Program-made: the position numbers and the translations under genes | Assembly (NCBI RefSeq): GCF_900091515.1 | Contig: NZ_LT607410.1 | Span: 2,542,001 to 2,606,000 of the forward strand | DNA length: 64,000 nucleotides | Direction of reading: 5' to 3' | DNA from: Micromonospora purpureochromogenes | GTDB taxonomy: Bacteria > Actinomycetota > Actinomycetes > Mycobacteriales > Micromonosporaceae | Part shown: positions 8,336 through 18,031 of the stretch, piece by piece | Position numbering within the stretch: position 1 is the stretch's first letter | Layout of the letters: each line of letters starts with the position of its first letter | The notes under the pieces: model-generated | Database searches by the model: none | Told to the model about the DNA's origin: nothing | The model's input: the letters and a program-made list of their open reading frames with translations, nothing else

Positions 8336-9139
8336 GTGAGTCGGATCGGGGTGGCCTTCGACAAGGCCCGCGCCGACGGGCGGGCCCTGCTGGTCGGCTG
8401 TATGCCGGCCGGCTTCCCGAGCGTCGAGGGCAGCATCGCCGCGATGACCGCCATGGTCGAGGCGGGCGTCGACGTCATCGAGGTGGAGATTCCGTACTCC
8501 GACCCGGTGATGGACGGGCCGGTGATCCAGAGGGCCAGCGACATCGCCCTGGCCGGCGGGGTCCGCACCGCGGACACCCTGCGGATCGTCGAGGCGGTCG
8601 CCGCCACCGGCGCCCCGGTGGTGACGATGACCTACTGGAACCCGATCGAGCAGTACGGCGTCGACGCGTTCGCCCGCGACCTCGCCGCCGCCGGCGGCAC
8701 CGGCCTGATCACCCCGGACCTGATCCCCGACGAGGCCGGCGAGTGGCTGGCCGCCTCGGACGCCCACGGCCTGGACCGCACGTTCCTGGTCTCGCCGTCG
8801 TCCACCGACGCCCGGCTGAAGATGACCGTCGAGCACTGCCGGGGCTTCGTCTACGCCACCGCGATCATGGGGGTCACCGGCGCCCGGGCGCAGACCTCGG
8901 AGGCCGCGCCGGTCCTGGTCTCCCGGCTCCGCGAGGTCACCGACCTGCCGGTCGGCGTCGGCCTCGGCGTGGGCACCGGCGCCCAGGCCGCCACGGTGGC
9001 CGGGTACGCCGACGGCGTGATCGTGGGCAGCGCCCTGGTCCGCTGCGTGCTCGACGCCCCGGACCCGGCCGCCGGGCTGACCGCCCTGCGCACGCTCAGC
9101 GCCGAACTCGCCGAGGGCGTCCGCCACCCCGTCCGCTGA
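8336..9139 (+). CDS. trpA: Tryptophan synthase alpha chain
   Basis: TrpA (267 residues) cleaves indole-3-glycerol phosphate to indole and glyceraldehyde-3-phosphate and channels indole to TrpB. The catalytic glutamate lies in VIEVEIPYSDPVMDGP and the catalytic aspartate in that same loop (DPVMDGP); the C-terminal phosphate-binding GVGLGVGTG is present. GTG 8336 is chosen because it has an AGGAG site placed over the end of trpB and gives the expected N-terminus SRIGVAFDKARADGR. A convergent terminator-like hairpin follows at 9198-9227. Confidence 0.96.
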   Translation: MSRIGVAFDKARADGRALLVGCMPAGFPSVEGSIAAMTAMVEAGVDVIEVEIPYSDPVMDGPVIQRASDIALAGGVRTADTLRIVEAVAATGAPVVTMTYWNPIEQYGVDAFARDLAAAGGTGLITPDLIPDEAGEWLAASDAHGLDRTFLVSPSSTDARLKMTVEHCRGFVYATAIMGVTGARAQTSEAAPVLVSRLREVTDLPVGVGLGVGTGAQAATVAGYADGVIVGSALVRCVLDAPDPAAGLTALRTLSAELAEGVRHPVR

Positions 9140-9197
9140 CCCGCCCCGCCCCCGTCGCCACCCGCCCGCCCCGGCGTCCCCGCCGATTTGCGGCGGG

Positions 9198-9227
9198 TCG
9201 GGGTGTCCCGAAGCCGGAACACCCCGA
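9198..9227. terminator. Hairpin between trpA and the Nudix gene
   Basis: Perfect 9-bp arms TCGGGGTGT (9198-9206) and ACACCCCGA (9219-9227) enclose a 12-nt loop, between two converging genes. No T-tract follows on either side, as is usual for high-GC actinobacteria. It probably serves both strands. Confidence 0.6.
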
Positions 9228-9275
9228 CACCCCGCGAACAGGAGTGCGCCGGAGGCCCAGGGTGGCGCCCTCGGA

Positions 9276-9809
9276 TCAGGGAGTGGGCCGGACGGCCGAC
9301 GCGCCACGCGGCGCGGGCGGCACGGGATCGCCCGCCCGCGACGGCGGGGTCGGGATCACCGTCGCCGGGTCGGGGCGCAGGTCGCGCAGCACCCCTGAGC
9401 GCCCGGCCCGGGCGTCGGCGACGGCGGCCCGGGTGACCGGGGTGACCTCCGCGGGCAGCCGGTCCGGCACCTGCCAGGAGAGCGTGCAGCCGGCCGGCGG
9501 AGTCTCGGCCGCGTCCCGGTGGGTACGCGCCCGGAACACGTGCACCAGCACGTCGGGCAGCGGGTCCGGCGTCGGCGGCCCGCCGCAGGGCGAGCGGCTC
9601 AGGTGGTAGAGGCCGACCAGATCGACGATCTCGACCGGGCACCCGGTCTCCCGAAGGACCTCGCCCGCCACCGCCGCGGTCGGGCAGCCCGGCCGGTGCA
9701 GCCGCCCACCGGGCAACGCCCACCGCCCGCCCCGGTCGCGCCGGCACAGCAGCACCCGACCGGCCTCGTCGGTCAGGACCGCGGCGACCGCCCAGGTGAG
9801 CGTGCTCAT
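9276..9809 (-). CDS. Nudix hydrolase-like protein with degenerate Nudix box
   Basis: The 177-residue protein has the Nudix fold pattern: WAVAAVLTDEAGRVLLCRRDR, then GGRWALPGG. Against the consensus GX5EX7REUXEEXGU the box from Gly35 keeps Glu50 and Glu54 but has Gly41 for the first Glu, Gly49 for Arg, Arg53 for the first Glu of the pair and Cys57 for the hydrophobic residue. Pyrophosphatase activity is therefore doubtful. The ATG at 9809 is preferred because a TACGCT box lies 8 nt upstream, suggesting a leaderless message. The gene diverges from lgt. The proline-rich C-terminal ~60 residues look disordered. Confidence 0.75.
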   Translation of the reverse strand: MSTLTWAVAAVLTDEAGRVLLCRRDRGGRWALPGGRLHRPGCPTAAVAGEVLRETGCPVEIVDLVGLYHLSRSPCGGPPTPDPLPDVLVHVFRARTHRDAAETPPAGCTLSWQVPDRLPAEVTPVTRAAVADARAGRSGVLRDLRPDPATVIPTPPSRAGDPVPPAPRGASAVRPTP

Positions 9810-9912
9810 GGACACAGAGCGTACGGGCCGGCAAACCGGAAGTCAGCCGGCGCGCGAACCTCGCCGGACCGGGGTGCCGCGGATGCGGTCCGCAACGGTA
9901 GCCTTTGCAGCC

Positions 9913-11082
9913 GTGACCCTCGCCTCGTTGAGCCCCCAGGCGGCCCTGCCGAGCCCGACCACCGCGGTCTGGCATCTCGGGCCGGCGCCGATCCGGGCCT
10001 ATGCGCTCTGCATCATCCTCGGCATCGTGCTGGCCTGCTGGGTCACCGAGCGCCGGCTGCGCCAGCGTGGCGTGGCCCCGGGCGCGGTGCTCGACATCGC
10101 GGTCTGGGCGGTGCCGGCCGGCATCGTCGGCGCCCGGATCTACCACGTGATCACCTCGCCGGAGAAGTACTTCGGCACCGGCGGGGACTGGCTCAAGGTG
10201 TTCTACATCCACGAGGGTGGGCTGGGCATCTGGGGCGCGGTCGCCGGTGGCGCGGTCGGCGCCTGGATCGCCGCCCGGCAGCTCGGCATCCCGTTCGCGG
10301 TGGTGGCCGACGCGCTCGCCCCCGGCCTGCCGCTGGCCCAGGCGGTCGGTCGGTTCGGCAACTGGTTCAACAACGAGCTCTACGGCGGCCGCACCACGCT
10401 GCCCTGGGGGCTGGAGATCCACAGGATGGACCCGGCCAACCCGGGCCAGGCGCAGCGCGATCCTGCCGGCCAGGCGGTCCTGGAGCCCGGGCTCTACCAC
10501 CCGACGTTCCTGTACGAGGCGCTGTGGAACGTCGGCGTCGCCGCCCTGGTGTTCGCCCTCGACCGCCGGTTCAAGCTCGGCAAGGGTCGGGCCTTCGCGC
10601 TCTACGTGATGGGCTACACCGCCGGTCGGTTCTGGATCGAGCTGATGCGCACCGACGAGGCGAACCAGATCCTCGGCGTCCGGCTCAATGTCTGGACCGC
10701 CGCCGTGGTCTTCCTCGGCGCGCTGATCTACTTCCTCCGGGTCCGCGGCCCCCGCGAGTACCTGATCCCGGTGGGCGTGCCGGCCGCCGCAGTCCCGCCG
10801 GCCGGTGGGGACGTCTCCCAGGTCGACCTCTCCCGCACCGAGAACGGCCCCCGGGCCGTCGCTCCAGAGGGCTACCGGACGGTCAGCGAGGAGCAGTTCG
10901 AGGCGTACCGGGAGACCGGCGAGGTCCCCGACGAGCCCGCCGCCGCGACGACCACCGAGACCGACGACGAACCCCCGGCCGACGCCGACGACGAGGCCGA
11001 GCCCGTGGGCGACGGCGACGTCCCGGAGCGGGACGACCGGGCGGGCGCCGCCGGCGCCCGGCCCGCCGACCGGGACAGCTGA
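9913..11082 (+). CDS. lgt: Prolipoprotein diacylglyceryl transferase
   Basis: Lgt (389 residues) transfers diacylglycerol from phosphatidylglycerol to the lipobox cysteine of prolipoproteins at the membrane. The family signature is clear in GRFGNWFNNELYGG, with HEGGLGIWGAVAGG before it and about seven membrane helices. The last ~90 residues form a hydrophilic, acidic, low-complexity tail rich in Asp, Glu, Ala and Pro, longer than in Gram-negative enzymes but common in actinobacteria. GTG 9913 is chosen because TAGCCT (9899-9904) lies 8 nt upstream and longer versions would overlap the divergent Nudix gene. Its position after trpA repeats the mycobacterial order. Confidence 0.95.
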   Translation: MTLASLSPQAALPSPTTAVWHLGPAPIRAYALCIILGIVLACWVTERRLRQRGVAPGAVLDIAVWAVPAGIVGARIYHVITSPEKYFGTGGDWLKVFYIHEGGLGIWGAVAGGAVGAWIAARQLGIPFAVVADALAPGLPLAQAVGRFGNWFNNELYGGRTTLPWGLEIHRMDPANPGQAQRDPAGQAVLEPGLYHPTFLYEALWNVGVAALVFALDRRFKLGKGRAFALYVMGYTAGRFWIELMRTDEANQILGVRLNVWTAAVVFLGALIYFLRVRGPREYLIPVGVPAAAVPPAGGDVSQVDLSRTENGPRAVAPEGYRTVSEEQFEAYRETGEVPDEPAAATTTETDDEPPADADDEAEPVGDGDVPERDDRAGAAGARPADRDS

Positions 11083-11093
11083 GCGGGGCGGGG

Positions 11094-12284
11094 ATGCGCA
11101 CCGCGGTGGTGGTCGGCGCCGGGCTCGGCGGGCTGGCGGTGGCCGGCACGCTGGCCCGCTCCGGCTGGCAGGTCACCCTGCTGGAACGGGCGGACCGGGT
11201 CCGTCCGGAAGCCACGGCCGTGGTGCTCTGGCCCAACGGGGTACGCGCGCTGCAGGCGCTCGGCCTCGGCGCGGGCCTGGACGCGATCGCGACCCCGCTG
11301 CCCGACGCCGGGGTGCGCCGGCCGGACGGGCACTGGCTGGTGCAGCCGCGCCCGACGCCGGCTGACCGGATGCCGGTGGTGGTGCACCGGGAGGACCTGC
11401 ACGACGCGCTGATCGCCGGGCTCGGCGACCGGGTGGAGCTGCGCACCGGCGTGGCCGTGGACACCGTCCGGGTCCGCCCCGGCCAGCGGCCCGCGGTCGG
11501 CACCGCCGGGCAGCTGGTCGAGGCCGATCTGGTGGTCGCCGCCGACGGCACCGACAGCGCGGTACGCCGCCAGCTCGCTCCCTCCTCCGCGGTGATCAGC
11601 TCCGGCTGCGCGGCCTGGCGCGCGGTGATCCCCTGGTACCGGGCGCCCCGGCTGCCGGCCGACCAGCCGCTCGGCGGGGAGGTGCTGGGGGCGGGCTACC
11701 GCTTCGTGGCCGCCTCGCTGGGCGAGCGCGGCTCCTCCGGCGCCTCCCGCCGGGGCGGCATCTACTGGGTCGCCACCGCCGCCGGAGCGCCCCGGCCCGA
11801 GCCGCCGGAGACCCAGCTGGCCCTGCTCAAGCGCTGGTACGCCGGCTGGCCCGCGCCGATCGGCGAGCTGCTCGACGCCACCGAGCCGGCCGACCTGGTG
11901 CAGCAGGAGGTCCGCGAGCTGCGCCCACTGCCCCGGGCGTACGGCTTCCCGGCCGGCCCGGGTGGCGTGGTGCTGCTCGGCGACGCGGCGCACGCCATGC
12001 CACCCCACCTGGGGCAGGGGGCGTGCCTCGCCTTCGAGGACGCGGCCACCCTCTCCTCGCTGCTGCGCGAGTCCCGACTGCCCGACGCCGTGCAGGCGTA
12101 CGACCGGTTGCGCCGTCCCCGCGCGGCGACGGTGGTCCGGCAGACCCGCCGGATGTCGGCGGTCCTCCAGGCCCGGGGCCGGCTGGCCCTGCGCGCCCGC
12201 GACGCCGCCCTCGGCACGATAAGCCCCCGCCTGCTCTCCAGCGCCGCCTCGTCGGCCGCCCAGTGGCGCCCCCCAACCCCCTGA
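11094..12284 (+). CDS. FAD-dependent monooxygenase
   Basis: The 396-residue protein belongs to the PHBH-like (group A) flavoprotein hydroxylases, which use NAD(P)H and oxygen to hydroxylate aromatic or related substrates. It starts with the FAD Rossmann motif VVVGAGLGGLAVAGTLA, has the DG motif in LVVAADGTDSAVRR, and the second FAD motif GVVLLGDAAHAMPPHLGQGACLAFEDA. It lies 11 bp after lgt and has a GGGG-rich ribosome binding site, so it may be read from the same transcript. No neighbouring pathway genes suggest the substrate. A very long inverted repeat ends the unit. Confidence 0.9.
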   Translation: MRTAVVVGAGLGGLAVAGTLARSGWQVTLLERADRVRPEATAVVLWPNGVRALQALGLGAGLDAIATPLPDAGVRRPDGHWLVQPRPTPADRMPVVVHREDLHDALIAGLGDRVELRTGVAVDTVRVRPGQRPAVGTAGQLVEADLVVAADGTDSAVRRQLAPSSAVISSGCAAWRAVIPWYRAPRLPADQPLGGEVLGAGYRFVAASLGERGSSGASRRGGIYWVATAAGAPRPEPPETQLALLKRWYAGWPAPIGELLDATEPADLVQQEVRELRPLPRAYGFPAGPGGVVLLGDAAHAMPPHLGQGACLAFEDAATLSSLLRESRLPDAVQAYDRLRRPRAATVVRQTRRMSAVLQARGRLALRARDAALGTISPRLLSSAASSAAQWRPPTP

Positions 12285-12302
12285 CTTACCCCCGAAACCC
12301 AA

Positions 12303-12363
12303 GTTGATCATGAAGTTAGCGGCGGGACACGCCGGAGTGGGCGCCGCTAACTTCATGATCAAC
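12303..12363. terminator. Long perfect inverted repeat (22-bp arms)
   Basis: The arm starting GTTGATCATGAAG (12303-12324) is matched perfectly by 12342-12363, with a 17-nt loop. It lies between the converging monooxygenase and GNAT genes and is much AT-richer than its surroundings. There is no T-tract. It could be a bidirectional terminator; from memory, similar ATCATGAAGTT-type palindromes recur in intergenic regions of Micromonospora relatives, which would make it a dispersed repeat. Confidence 0.7.
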
Positions 12364-12386
12364 GCGTGCGGCCGGGGGGCCGGGGG

Positions 12387-13229
12387 TCAGATGAGGGCGG
12401 TGGGTTCGGCGATGCAGGCGGTGCCGACGCGGCGGAAGCCGACCCGGAGGTAGACCCGGGCGATCTCCTCGCTGCCGGCGGAGAGGAAGACCAGGTCGGT
12501 GCCGGCGGTCAGCAGTTCGTGGGCGAGGGTGGCGGTGACCGCCGCGCCGAGGCCCCGGCGCCGGGCGGCCGGCAGGGTGGCCACCCCGGCGATCTCGGCC
12601 ACGTCGTCGACCCGCATCGCCATCCCGCTGGCCAGCGCCCCGTCCTCGGGCGTGCCGGCCACCACCGACAGCCGGCGGCCGTCGGCGAGGCGGGTCCGCT
12701 CCTCGTCCAGCGCCGCCACGTCCAGTTCGGTGATCGCGGCGTCCCGCTCCGCCGGGCCCGCGTCGCCGCGGGCCGTGCCGGCGGCGGCGAAACCGACCGC
12801 GGCGACCGCGCGGCGGGCGGCCACGTCGGCGGCGAAGCCGGGCGCGTCCGGGTCCAGCACCCGCACCGGTACGTCGGTGAGGGTCGCCGGGTCGGGCAGA
12901 GCGGCCGGGTCGAGCACCATCAGCGGCGCCTCCAGCACGCTCAGCCCCGCCGCCCGGGCCATCGCGAGCAGGTCGGGCGTGGTCTCGTGCACCCACTCGA
13001 GGGCCTCGGGCAGGCCCAGCTCGCGCTGCCGCTCGCGGACGGCGGTCACGTCGGCCAGCGAGGGGGGCGTGGTGGCGTCGAGGCGGGGTCGGGCGTAGAA
13101 CGGCCAGCCGACCCCTTCCCGTACGAAGAGCACGAGCGTGCCGTATTCCTCCCCGCGTGCGACGTCGCGCGGCACCGCGTCGTAGAAGCGTTCCAGCCGG
13201 GCGAGGAGTTCGCTGCGCAGGGGATCCAC
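12387..13229 (-). CDS. GNAT family N-acetyltransferase
   Basis: The 280-residue protein carries a C-terminal GNAT domain with the acetyl-CoA-binding motif A in AEIAGVATLPAARRRGLGAAV, followed by the helix ATLAHELLTAGTDLVFLS and the typical RVYLRVGFRRVGTA ending. The N-terminal ~130 residues form an extra domain, as in longer two-domain GNATs. The substrate is unknown. The GTG start at 13229 leaves a short gap to the gltB promoter region, which it shares divergently. Confidence 0.85.
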   Translation of the reverse strand: MDPLRSELLARLERFYDAVPRDVARGEEYGTLVLFVREGVGWPFYARPRLDATTPPSLADVTAVRERQRELGLPEALEWVHETTPDLLAMARAAGLSVLEAPLMVLDPAALPDPATLTDVPVRVLDPDAPGFAADVAARRAVAAVGFAAAGTARGDAGPAERDAAITELDVAALDEERTRLADGRRLSVVAGTPEDGALASGMAMRVDDVAEIAGVATLPAARRRGLGAAVTATLAHELLTAGTDLVFLSAGSEEIARVYLRVGFRRVGTACIAEPTALI

Positions 13230-13375
13230 CGCGCGAGACTACCTGTCCCAGAGTCTGGAAGGTGTGATCAATCTGCACTGGCCTTGCGCGGGTCTCCCTA
13301 ACGTAGACTCAATAAACCGCCAAGGGCCGACGTCGTCCCGACCATGATCCAACCTGAGTGACGACAGGAGACCCG

Positions 13376-16300
13376 GTGGCCTTTCCGTACCCTCACAGCC
13401 CGCAGTCGGCCCCGCCCGCGGCCGGTCTCTACGACCCCGCCAACGAGCACGACGCGTGCGGCGTGGCCTTCGTCGCAGACCTGCACGGCCGGCGCTCCCA
13501 CGCGGTGGTGGCGGGCGGCCTCGGCGCGCTCTGCCGCCTGGACCATCGGGGTGCCCGGGGCGCGGAACACAACACCGGTGACGGCGCCGGGATCATGATC
13601 CAGGTCCCGGACGCCTTCCTGCGCGCGGTGGTCGACTTCCCGCTGCCGCCGGTCGGCCAGTACGCCACCGGCCTGGTCTTCCTCCCCGACGACGACGCGG
13701 CGGAGGCCCGCGCCCGGCAGGTGGTGGAGAAGTACGCCCTGGTGGAGGGGGCCGACCTGCTCGGCTGGCGGGACGTGCCGGTCGACCCGAGCGGGCTGGG
13801 CGAGACGGCGCTCGCGGCGATGCCCCGGATCCGTCAGCTCTTCCTGGCCGCGCACCGGCTCACCGACACCCCTGCCGGACCGGCCGGCTCGCCGCTGACC
13901 GGCCTCGACCTGGACCGGGTGGCGTTCTGCGTGCGCAAGCAGGCCGAGCGGGAGAGCGCCGAGCGGGGCGTGCCGGCCTACTTCCCGTCGCTGTCCTCGC
14001 GGACGATGACCTGGAAGGGCATGCTCACCCCGGACCAGCTGCCGGCGTACTTCCCGGAGCTGACCGACGAGCGGGTGGAGAGCGCGATCGCGCTGGTGCA
14101 CTCCCGGTTCTCCACCAACACCTTCCCGTCCTGGCCGCTGGCCCACCCGTACCGGTTCATCGCGCACAACGGTGAGATCAACACCATCCGTGGCAACCGG
14201 AACTGGATGCAGGCCCGGGAGGCGCTGCTGCGCAGCCCCGAGATCCCCGGCAACATCCGGCGGATCTTCCCGGTCTGCACCCCGGGCGCCTCCGACTCGG
14301 CGAACTTCGACGAGGTCCTCGAACTGCTGCACCTGGCCGGGCGGAGCCTGCCGCACGCGGTGCTGATGATGATCCCGGAGGCCTGGGAGAACGACCACGA
14401 CATGGACCACGGTCGGAGATCCTTCTACCGGTTCCACGCCAGCCTGATGGAGCCCTGGGACGGGCCCGCGTCGGTCGCCTTCACCGACGGCGAGATCGTC
14501 GGCGCGGTGCTGGACCGCAACGGGCTGCGCCCGGGCCGCTGGTGGCGGACCTCCGACGGCCTCGTCGTGCTCGGCAGCGAGGCGGGCGTGCTCGACCTCG
14601 ACCCGGCCACCGTGGTCGCCAAGGGCCGGCTCCAGCCGGGCCGGATGTTCCTGGTCGACACCGTCAACGGGCGGATCGTGCAGGACGACGAGATCAAGGC
14701 CGAGCTGGCCGCCGCCCGGCCGTACGCCGAGTGGCTGCACGCCGGGCTGATCGACCTGACCGACCTGCCACCGCGCGAGCACATCGTCTACACCCACGAC
14801 TCGGTACGCCGCCGCCAGCAGACCTTCGGCTACACCGAGGAGGAGCTGAAGATCCTGCTCGCGCCGATGGCCCGGCTCGGCGCGGAGCCGCTCGGCTCGA
14901 TGGGCACCGACACCCCGATCTCCCCGCTGTCGACCCGGCCGCGGCTGCTCTACGACTACTTCCACCAGCTCTTCGCCCAGGTCACCAACCCACCGCTGGA
15001 CGCCATCCGGGAGGAGCTGGTGACCAGCCTGTCGTCGACCGTCGGCCCGGAGGGCAACCTGCTCGACCCGGGCCCGGCGAGCTGCCGGCAGATCGTGCTG
15101 CCGCACCCGGTGATCGACAACGACGAGCTGGCCAAGATCCTCTCCATCGACGAGGACGGCGACCTGCCCGGCCTCAAGGCGGTCCGGGTCTCCGGGCTCT
15201 ACCGGGTGCGCGACGGCGGCGCCGGCATCAAGGCGCGGCTGACCGAGATCTGCCGGCACGTCTCGGAGGCCATCGAGGACGGGGTGCGGATCCTGGTCCT
15301 GTCCGACCGGGACTCCAACGCCGACCTGGCGCCGATCCCGTCGCTGCTGCTCACCGCGGCGGTGCACCAGCACCTGGTCCGCGAGCAGACCCGTACCCAG
15401 GTGGCGCTGATCGTCGAGTCCGGCGACTGCCGGGAGGTGCACCACGCGGCCGTGCTGATCGGGTACGGCGCCGCGGCGGTCAACCCGTACCTGGCCTTCG
15501 AGTCGGTCGAGGACATGATCTCCACCGGAGCGCTGGTCGGCGTCGACCCGGCCAAGGCCGTGCGCAACTACGTCAAGGCGCTCGGCAAGGGCGTCCTGAA
15601 GATCATGTCGAAGATGGGCATCTCGACGGTGTCGTCGTACTGCGGGGCGCAGGTCTTCGAGGCGGTCGGGCTGCACACCCGGCTGGTGGAGCGCTACTTC
15701 CGCGGCACCCCCAGCACCATCAGCGGCATCGGGCTGAACGAGATCCACGCCGAGGTGGCCGCCCGGCACGCGCTGGCCTGGCCGGCGCCGGGCGTCCAGA
15801 CCTCCGACCGGTTGGAGGTCGGCGGCGAGTACCAGTGGCGCCGCGAGGGTGAGCTGCACCTGTTCAACCCGGAGACGGTCTTCCTGCTCCAGCACGCCAC
15901 CCGCAGCCGCCAGTACGACGTGTTCCGGCAGTACACCGCCAAGGTCGACGAGCTGGCCGCGCGGGCCGGCTCGCTGCGCGGGCTGTTCACCCTGCGTACC
16001 GGGGTTCGCCCGGCGGTGCCGATCGACGAGGTCGAGCCGGCCACCGAGATCGTCAAGCGGTTCGCCACCGGCGCCATGTCGTACGGGTCGATCTCGGCGG
16101 AGGCGCACGAGACCCTGGCGATCGCGATGAACCGGCTCGGTGGCAAGTCCAACACCGGCGAGGGCGGCGAGGACGTCGAGCGGCTGTACGACCCGGCCCG
16201 CCGCTCCGCGGTCAAGCAGATCGCCAGCGGTCGCTTCGGTGTGACCAGCGAATACCTGGTCAACGCCGACGACCTCCAGATCAAGATGGCGCAGGGCGCC

Positions 16301-18031
16301 AAGCCCGGCGAGGGCGGGCAGCTGCCCGGCAACAAGGTCTGGCCGTGGATCGCCCGTACCCGGCACGCCACCCCGGGTGTCGGCCTGATCTCCCCCCCGC
16401 CGCACCACGACATCTACTCCATCGAGGACCTTGCCCAGCTGGTGCACGACCTGAAGTGCGTCAACCCGGCCGCCCGGGTGCACGTCAAGCTGGTCAGCGA
16501 GGTCGGCGTGGGCACCGTCGCGGCCGGCGTCGCCAAGCTCAAGGCCGACGTCATCCTGATCTCCGGCCACGACGGCGGCACCGGCGCGTCCCCGCTGAAC
16601 TCGCTCAAGCACGCCGGCACCCCGTGGGAGCTGGGCCTGGCCGAGGCGCAGCAGACGCTGCTGCTCAACAAGCTCCGCGACCGGGTCACCGTGCAGGTCG
16701 ACGGCCAGCTCAAGACCGGCCGGGACGTGCTGGTCGCGGCGCTGCTCGGCGCCGAGGAGTTCGGCTTCGCCACCGCCCCGCTGATCGTCGAGGGCTGCGT
16801 GATGATGCGGGTCTGCCACCTGGACACCTGTCCGGTCGGGATCGCCACCCAGAACCCGGTGCTGCGCGAGCGGTTCACCGGCAAGCCGGAGTTCGTGGAG
16901 AACTTCTTCCTCTTCCTCGCCGAGGAGGTCCGCGGCTACCTCGCCGAGCTGGGCTTCCGCAGCATCGACGAGACGATCGGGCACGCCGAGCTGCTCGACG
17001 TCGCCCCGGCGGTGGACCACTGGAAGGCGCACGGGCTGGACCTGGGGCGCGTACTGCACCTGCCGGAGCTGCCGGCGGACGCCGCGCGGCGCGGCGTGCG
17101 GGCTCAGGACCACGGCCTGGAACTGGCCCTGGACAACGAGCTGATCGCCCTCGCCCAGCCGGCGCTGCGCGACGGCAGCCCGGTCCGGGTCGAGGTGGCG
17201 GTGCGCAACGAGCACCGCAGCGTCGGTGCGATGCTCGGCGGTGAGGTCACCCGCCGCTTCGGCGGCGCCGGCCTGCCCGACGACACGATCGAGTTCGTGC
17301 TGCGCGGCACCGCCGGGCAGTCCTTCGGCGCGTTCCTGCCGCGCGGGGTCACCCTGCGGCTGCACGGCGACGCCAACGACTACGTCGGCAAGGGACTCTC
17401 CGGCGGGCGGATCGTCGTCCGCCCGGACGCCGCCGCGCCGTTCGCCGACCCGGACGCCGCCGCCGGCGCCCGGGCCGAGGACCAGATCATCGCCGGCAAC
17501 ACCATCCTGTACGGGGCCACCGGCGGCGAGCTGTTCCTGCGCGGTCGGGTGGGGGAGCGGTTCGCGGTACGCAACTCCGGCGCGGTGGCCGTCGTCGAGG
17601 GCGTCGGCGACCACGGCTGCGAGTACATGACCGGCGGCACGGTGGTGGTGCTCGGCGAGACCGGGCGCAACTTCGCCGCCGGCATGTCCGGCGGGACCGC
17701 GTACGTGCACCGGCTGGACACCGACCGGGTCAACGCCGAACTGGTGGACCTGACGCCGCTGCGCGACGCCGAGCGCGACCTGCTGCACGAGCTGGTGCAG
17801 CGGCACGTCGCGGAGACCGACTCGGTCCTCGGCGCGGAGCTGCTCAAGCGCTGGCCGGAGGCGGTGGAGGAGTTCACCGCGGTGGTCCCCCGGGACTACC
17901 GCCGGGTGATGGAGATCATGCGGGCCGCCGAAGCCGCCGGCCGTGACGTCGACGACGCGGTCATGTCTGCGCTGACCGCGCCGGTGCCGCCCGCCCCGCG
18001 GGTGGCGGCCCAGGAGGTGGCTCGTGCCTGA
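13376..18031 (+). CDS. gltB: Glutamate synthase (NADPH) large subunit
   Basis: GltB (1551 residues) hydrolyses glutamine and transfers the ammonia to 2-oxoglutarate, giving two glutamates; electrons come from GltD. The class II amidotransferase domain starts at the cysteine of [10 protein letters not shown], which would become N-terminal after propeptide cleavage. The central domain, FMN/synthase domain (with [10 protein letters not shown] and [11 protein letters not shown]) and the iron-sulfur cysteines ([12 protein letters not shown] plus an upstream Cys) follow, then the C-terminal GXGXG beta-helix ([12 protein letters not shown]). GTG 13376 is chosen for its AGGAG site five bases upstream. 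The promoter region (13230-13375) holds TAACGT and TAGACT boxes around 13299-13309. Confidence 0.97.
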   Translation: MAFPYPHSPQSAPPAAGLYDPANEHDACGVAFVADLHGRRSHAVVAGGLGALCRLDHRGARGAEHNTGDGAGIMIQVPDAFLRAVVDFPLPPVGQYATGLVFLPDDDAAEARARQVVEKYALVEGADLLGWRDVPVDPSGLGETALAAMPRIRQLFLAAHRLTDTPAGPAGSPLTGLDLDRVAFCVRKQAERESAERGVPAYFPSLSSRTMTWKGMLTPDQLPAYFPELTDERVESAIALVHSRFSTNTFPSWPLAHPYRFIAHNGEINTIRGNRNWMQAREALLRSPEIPGNIRRIFPVCTPGASDSANFDEVLELLHLAGRSLPHAVLMMIPEAWENDHDMDHGRRSFYRFHASLMEPWDGPASVAFTDGEIVGAVLDRNGLRPGRWWRTSDGLVVLGSEAGVLDLDPATVVAKGRLQPGRMFLVDTVNGRIVQDDEIKAELAAARPYAEWLHAGLIDLTDLPPREHIVYTHDSVRRRQQTFGYTEEELKILLAPMARLGAEPLGSMGTDTPISPLSTRPRLLYDYFHQLFAQVTNPPLDAIREELVTSLSSTVGPEGNLLDPGPASCRQIVLPHPVIDNDELAKILSIDEDGDLPGLKAVRVSGLYRVRDGGAGIKARLTEICRHVSEAIEDGVRILVLSDRDSNADLAPIPSLLLTAAVHQHLVREQTRTQVALIVESGDCREVHHAAVLIGYGAAAVNPYLAFESVEDMISTGALVGVDPAKAVRNYVKALGKGVLKIMSKMGISTVSSYCGAQVFEAVGLHTRLVERYFRGTPSTISGIGLNEIHAEVAARHALAWPAPGVQTSDRLEVGGEYQWRREGELHLFNPETVFLLQHATRSRQYDVFRQYTAKVDELAARAGSLRGLFTLRTGVRPAVPIDEVEPATEIVKRFATGAMSYGSISAEAHETLAIAMNRLGGKSNTGEGGEDVERLYDPARRSAVKQIASGRFGVTSEYLVNADDLQIKMAQGAKPGEGGQLPGNKVWPWIARTRHATPGVGLISPPPHHDIYSIEDLAQLVHDLKCVNPAARVHVKLVSEVGVGTVAAGVAKLKADVILISGHDGGTGASPLNSLKHAGTPWELGLAEAQQTLLLNKLRDRVTVQVDGQLKTGRDVLVAALLGAEEFGFATAPLIVEGCVMMRVCHLDTCPVGIATQNPVLRERFTGKPEFVENFFLFLAEEVRGYLAELGFRSIDETIGHAELLDVAPAVDHWKAHGLDLGRVLHLPELPADAARRGVRAQDHGLELALDNELIALAQPALRDGSPVRVEVAVRNEHRSVGAMLGGEVTRRFGGAGLPDDTIEFVLRGTAGQSFGAFLPRGVTLRLHGDANDYVGKGLSGGRIVVRPDAAAPFADPDAAAGARAEDQIIAGNTILYGATGGELFLRGRVGERFAVRNSGAVAVVEGVGDHGCEYMTGGTVVVLGETGRNFAAGMSGGTAYVHRLDTDRVNAELVDLTPLRDAERDLLHELVQRHVAETDSVLGAELLKRWPEAVEEFTAVVPRDYRRVMEIMRAAEAAGRDVDDAVMSALTAPVPPAPRVAAQEVARA

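Noticed and set aside
13298..17806. 1502-codon minus-strand open frame opposite gltB
   Set aside because: It is the mirror frame of gltB. GltB has full-length family motifs on the other strand, and long antisense frames arise from high-GC codon bias.
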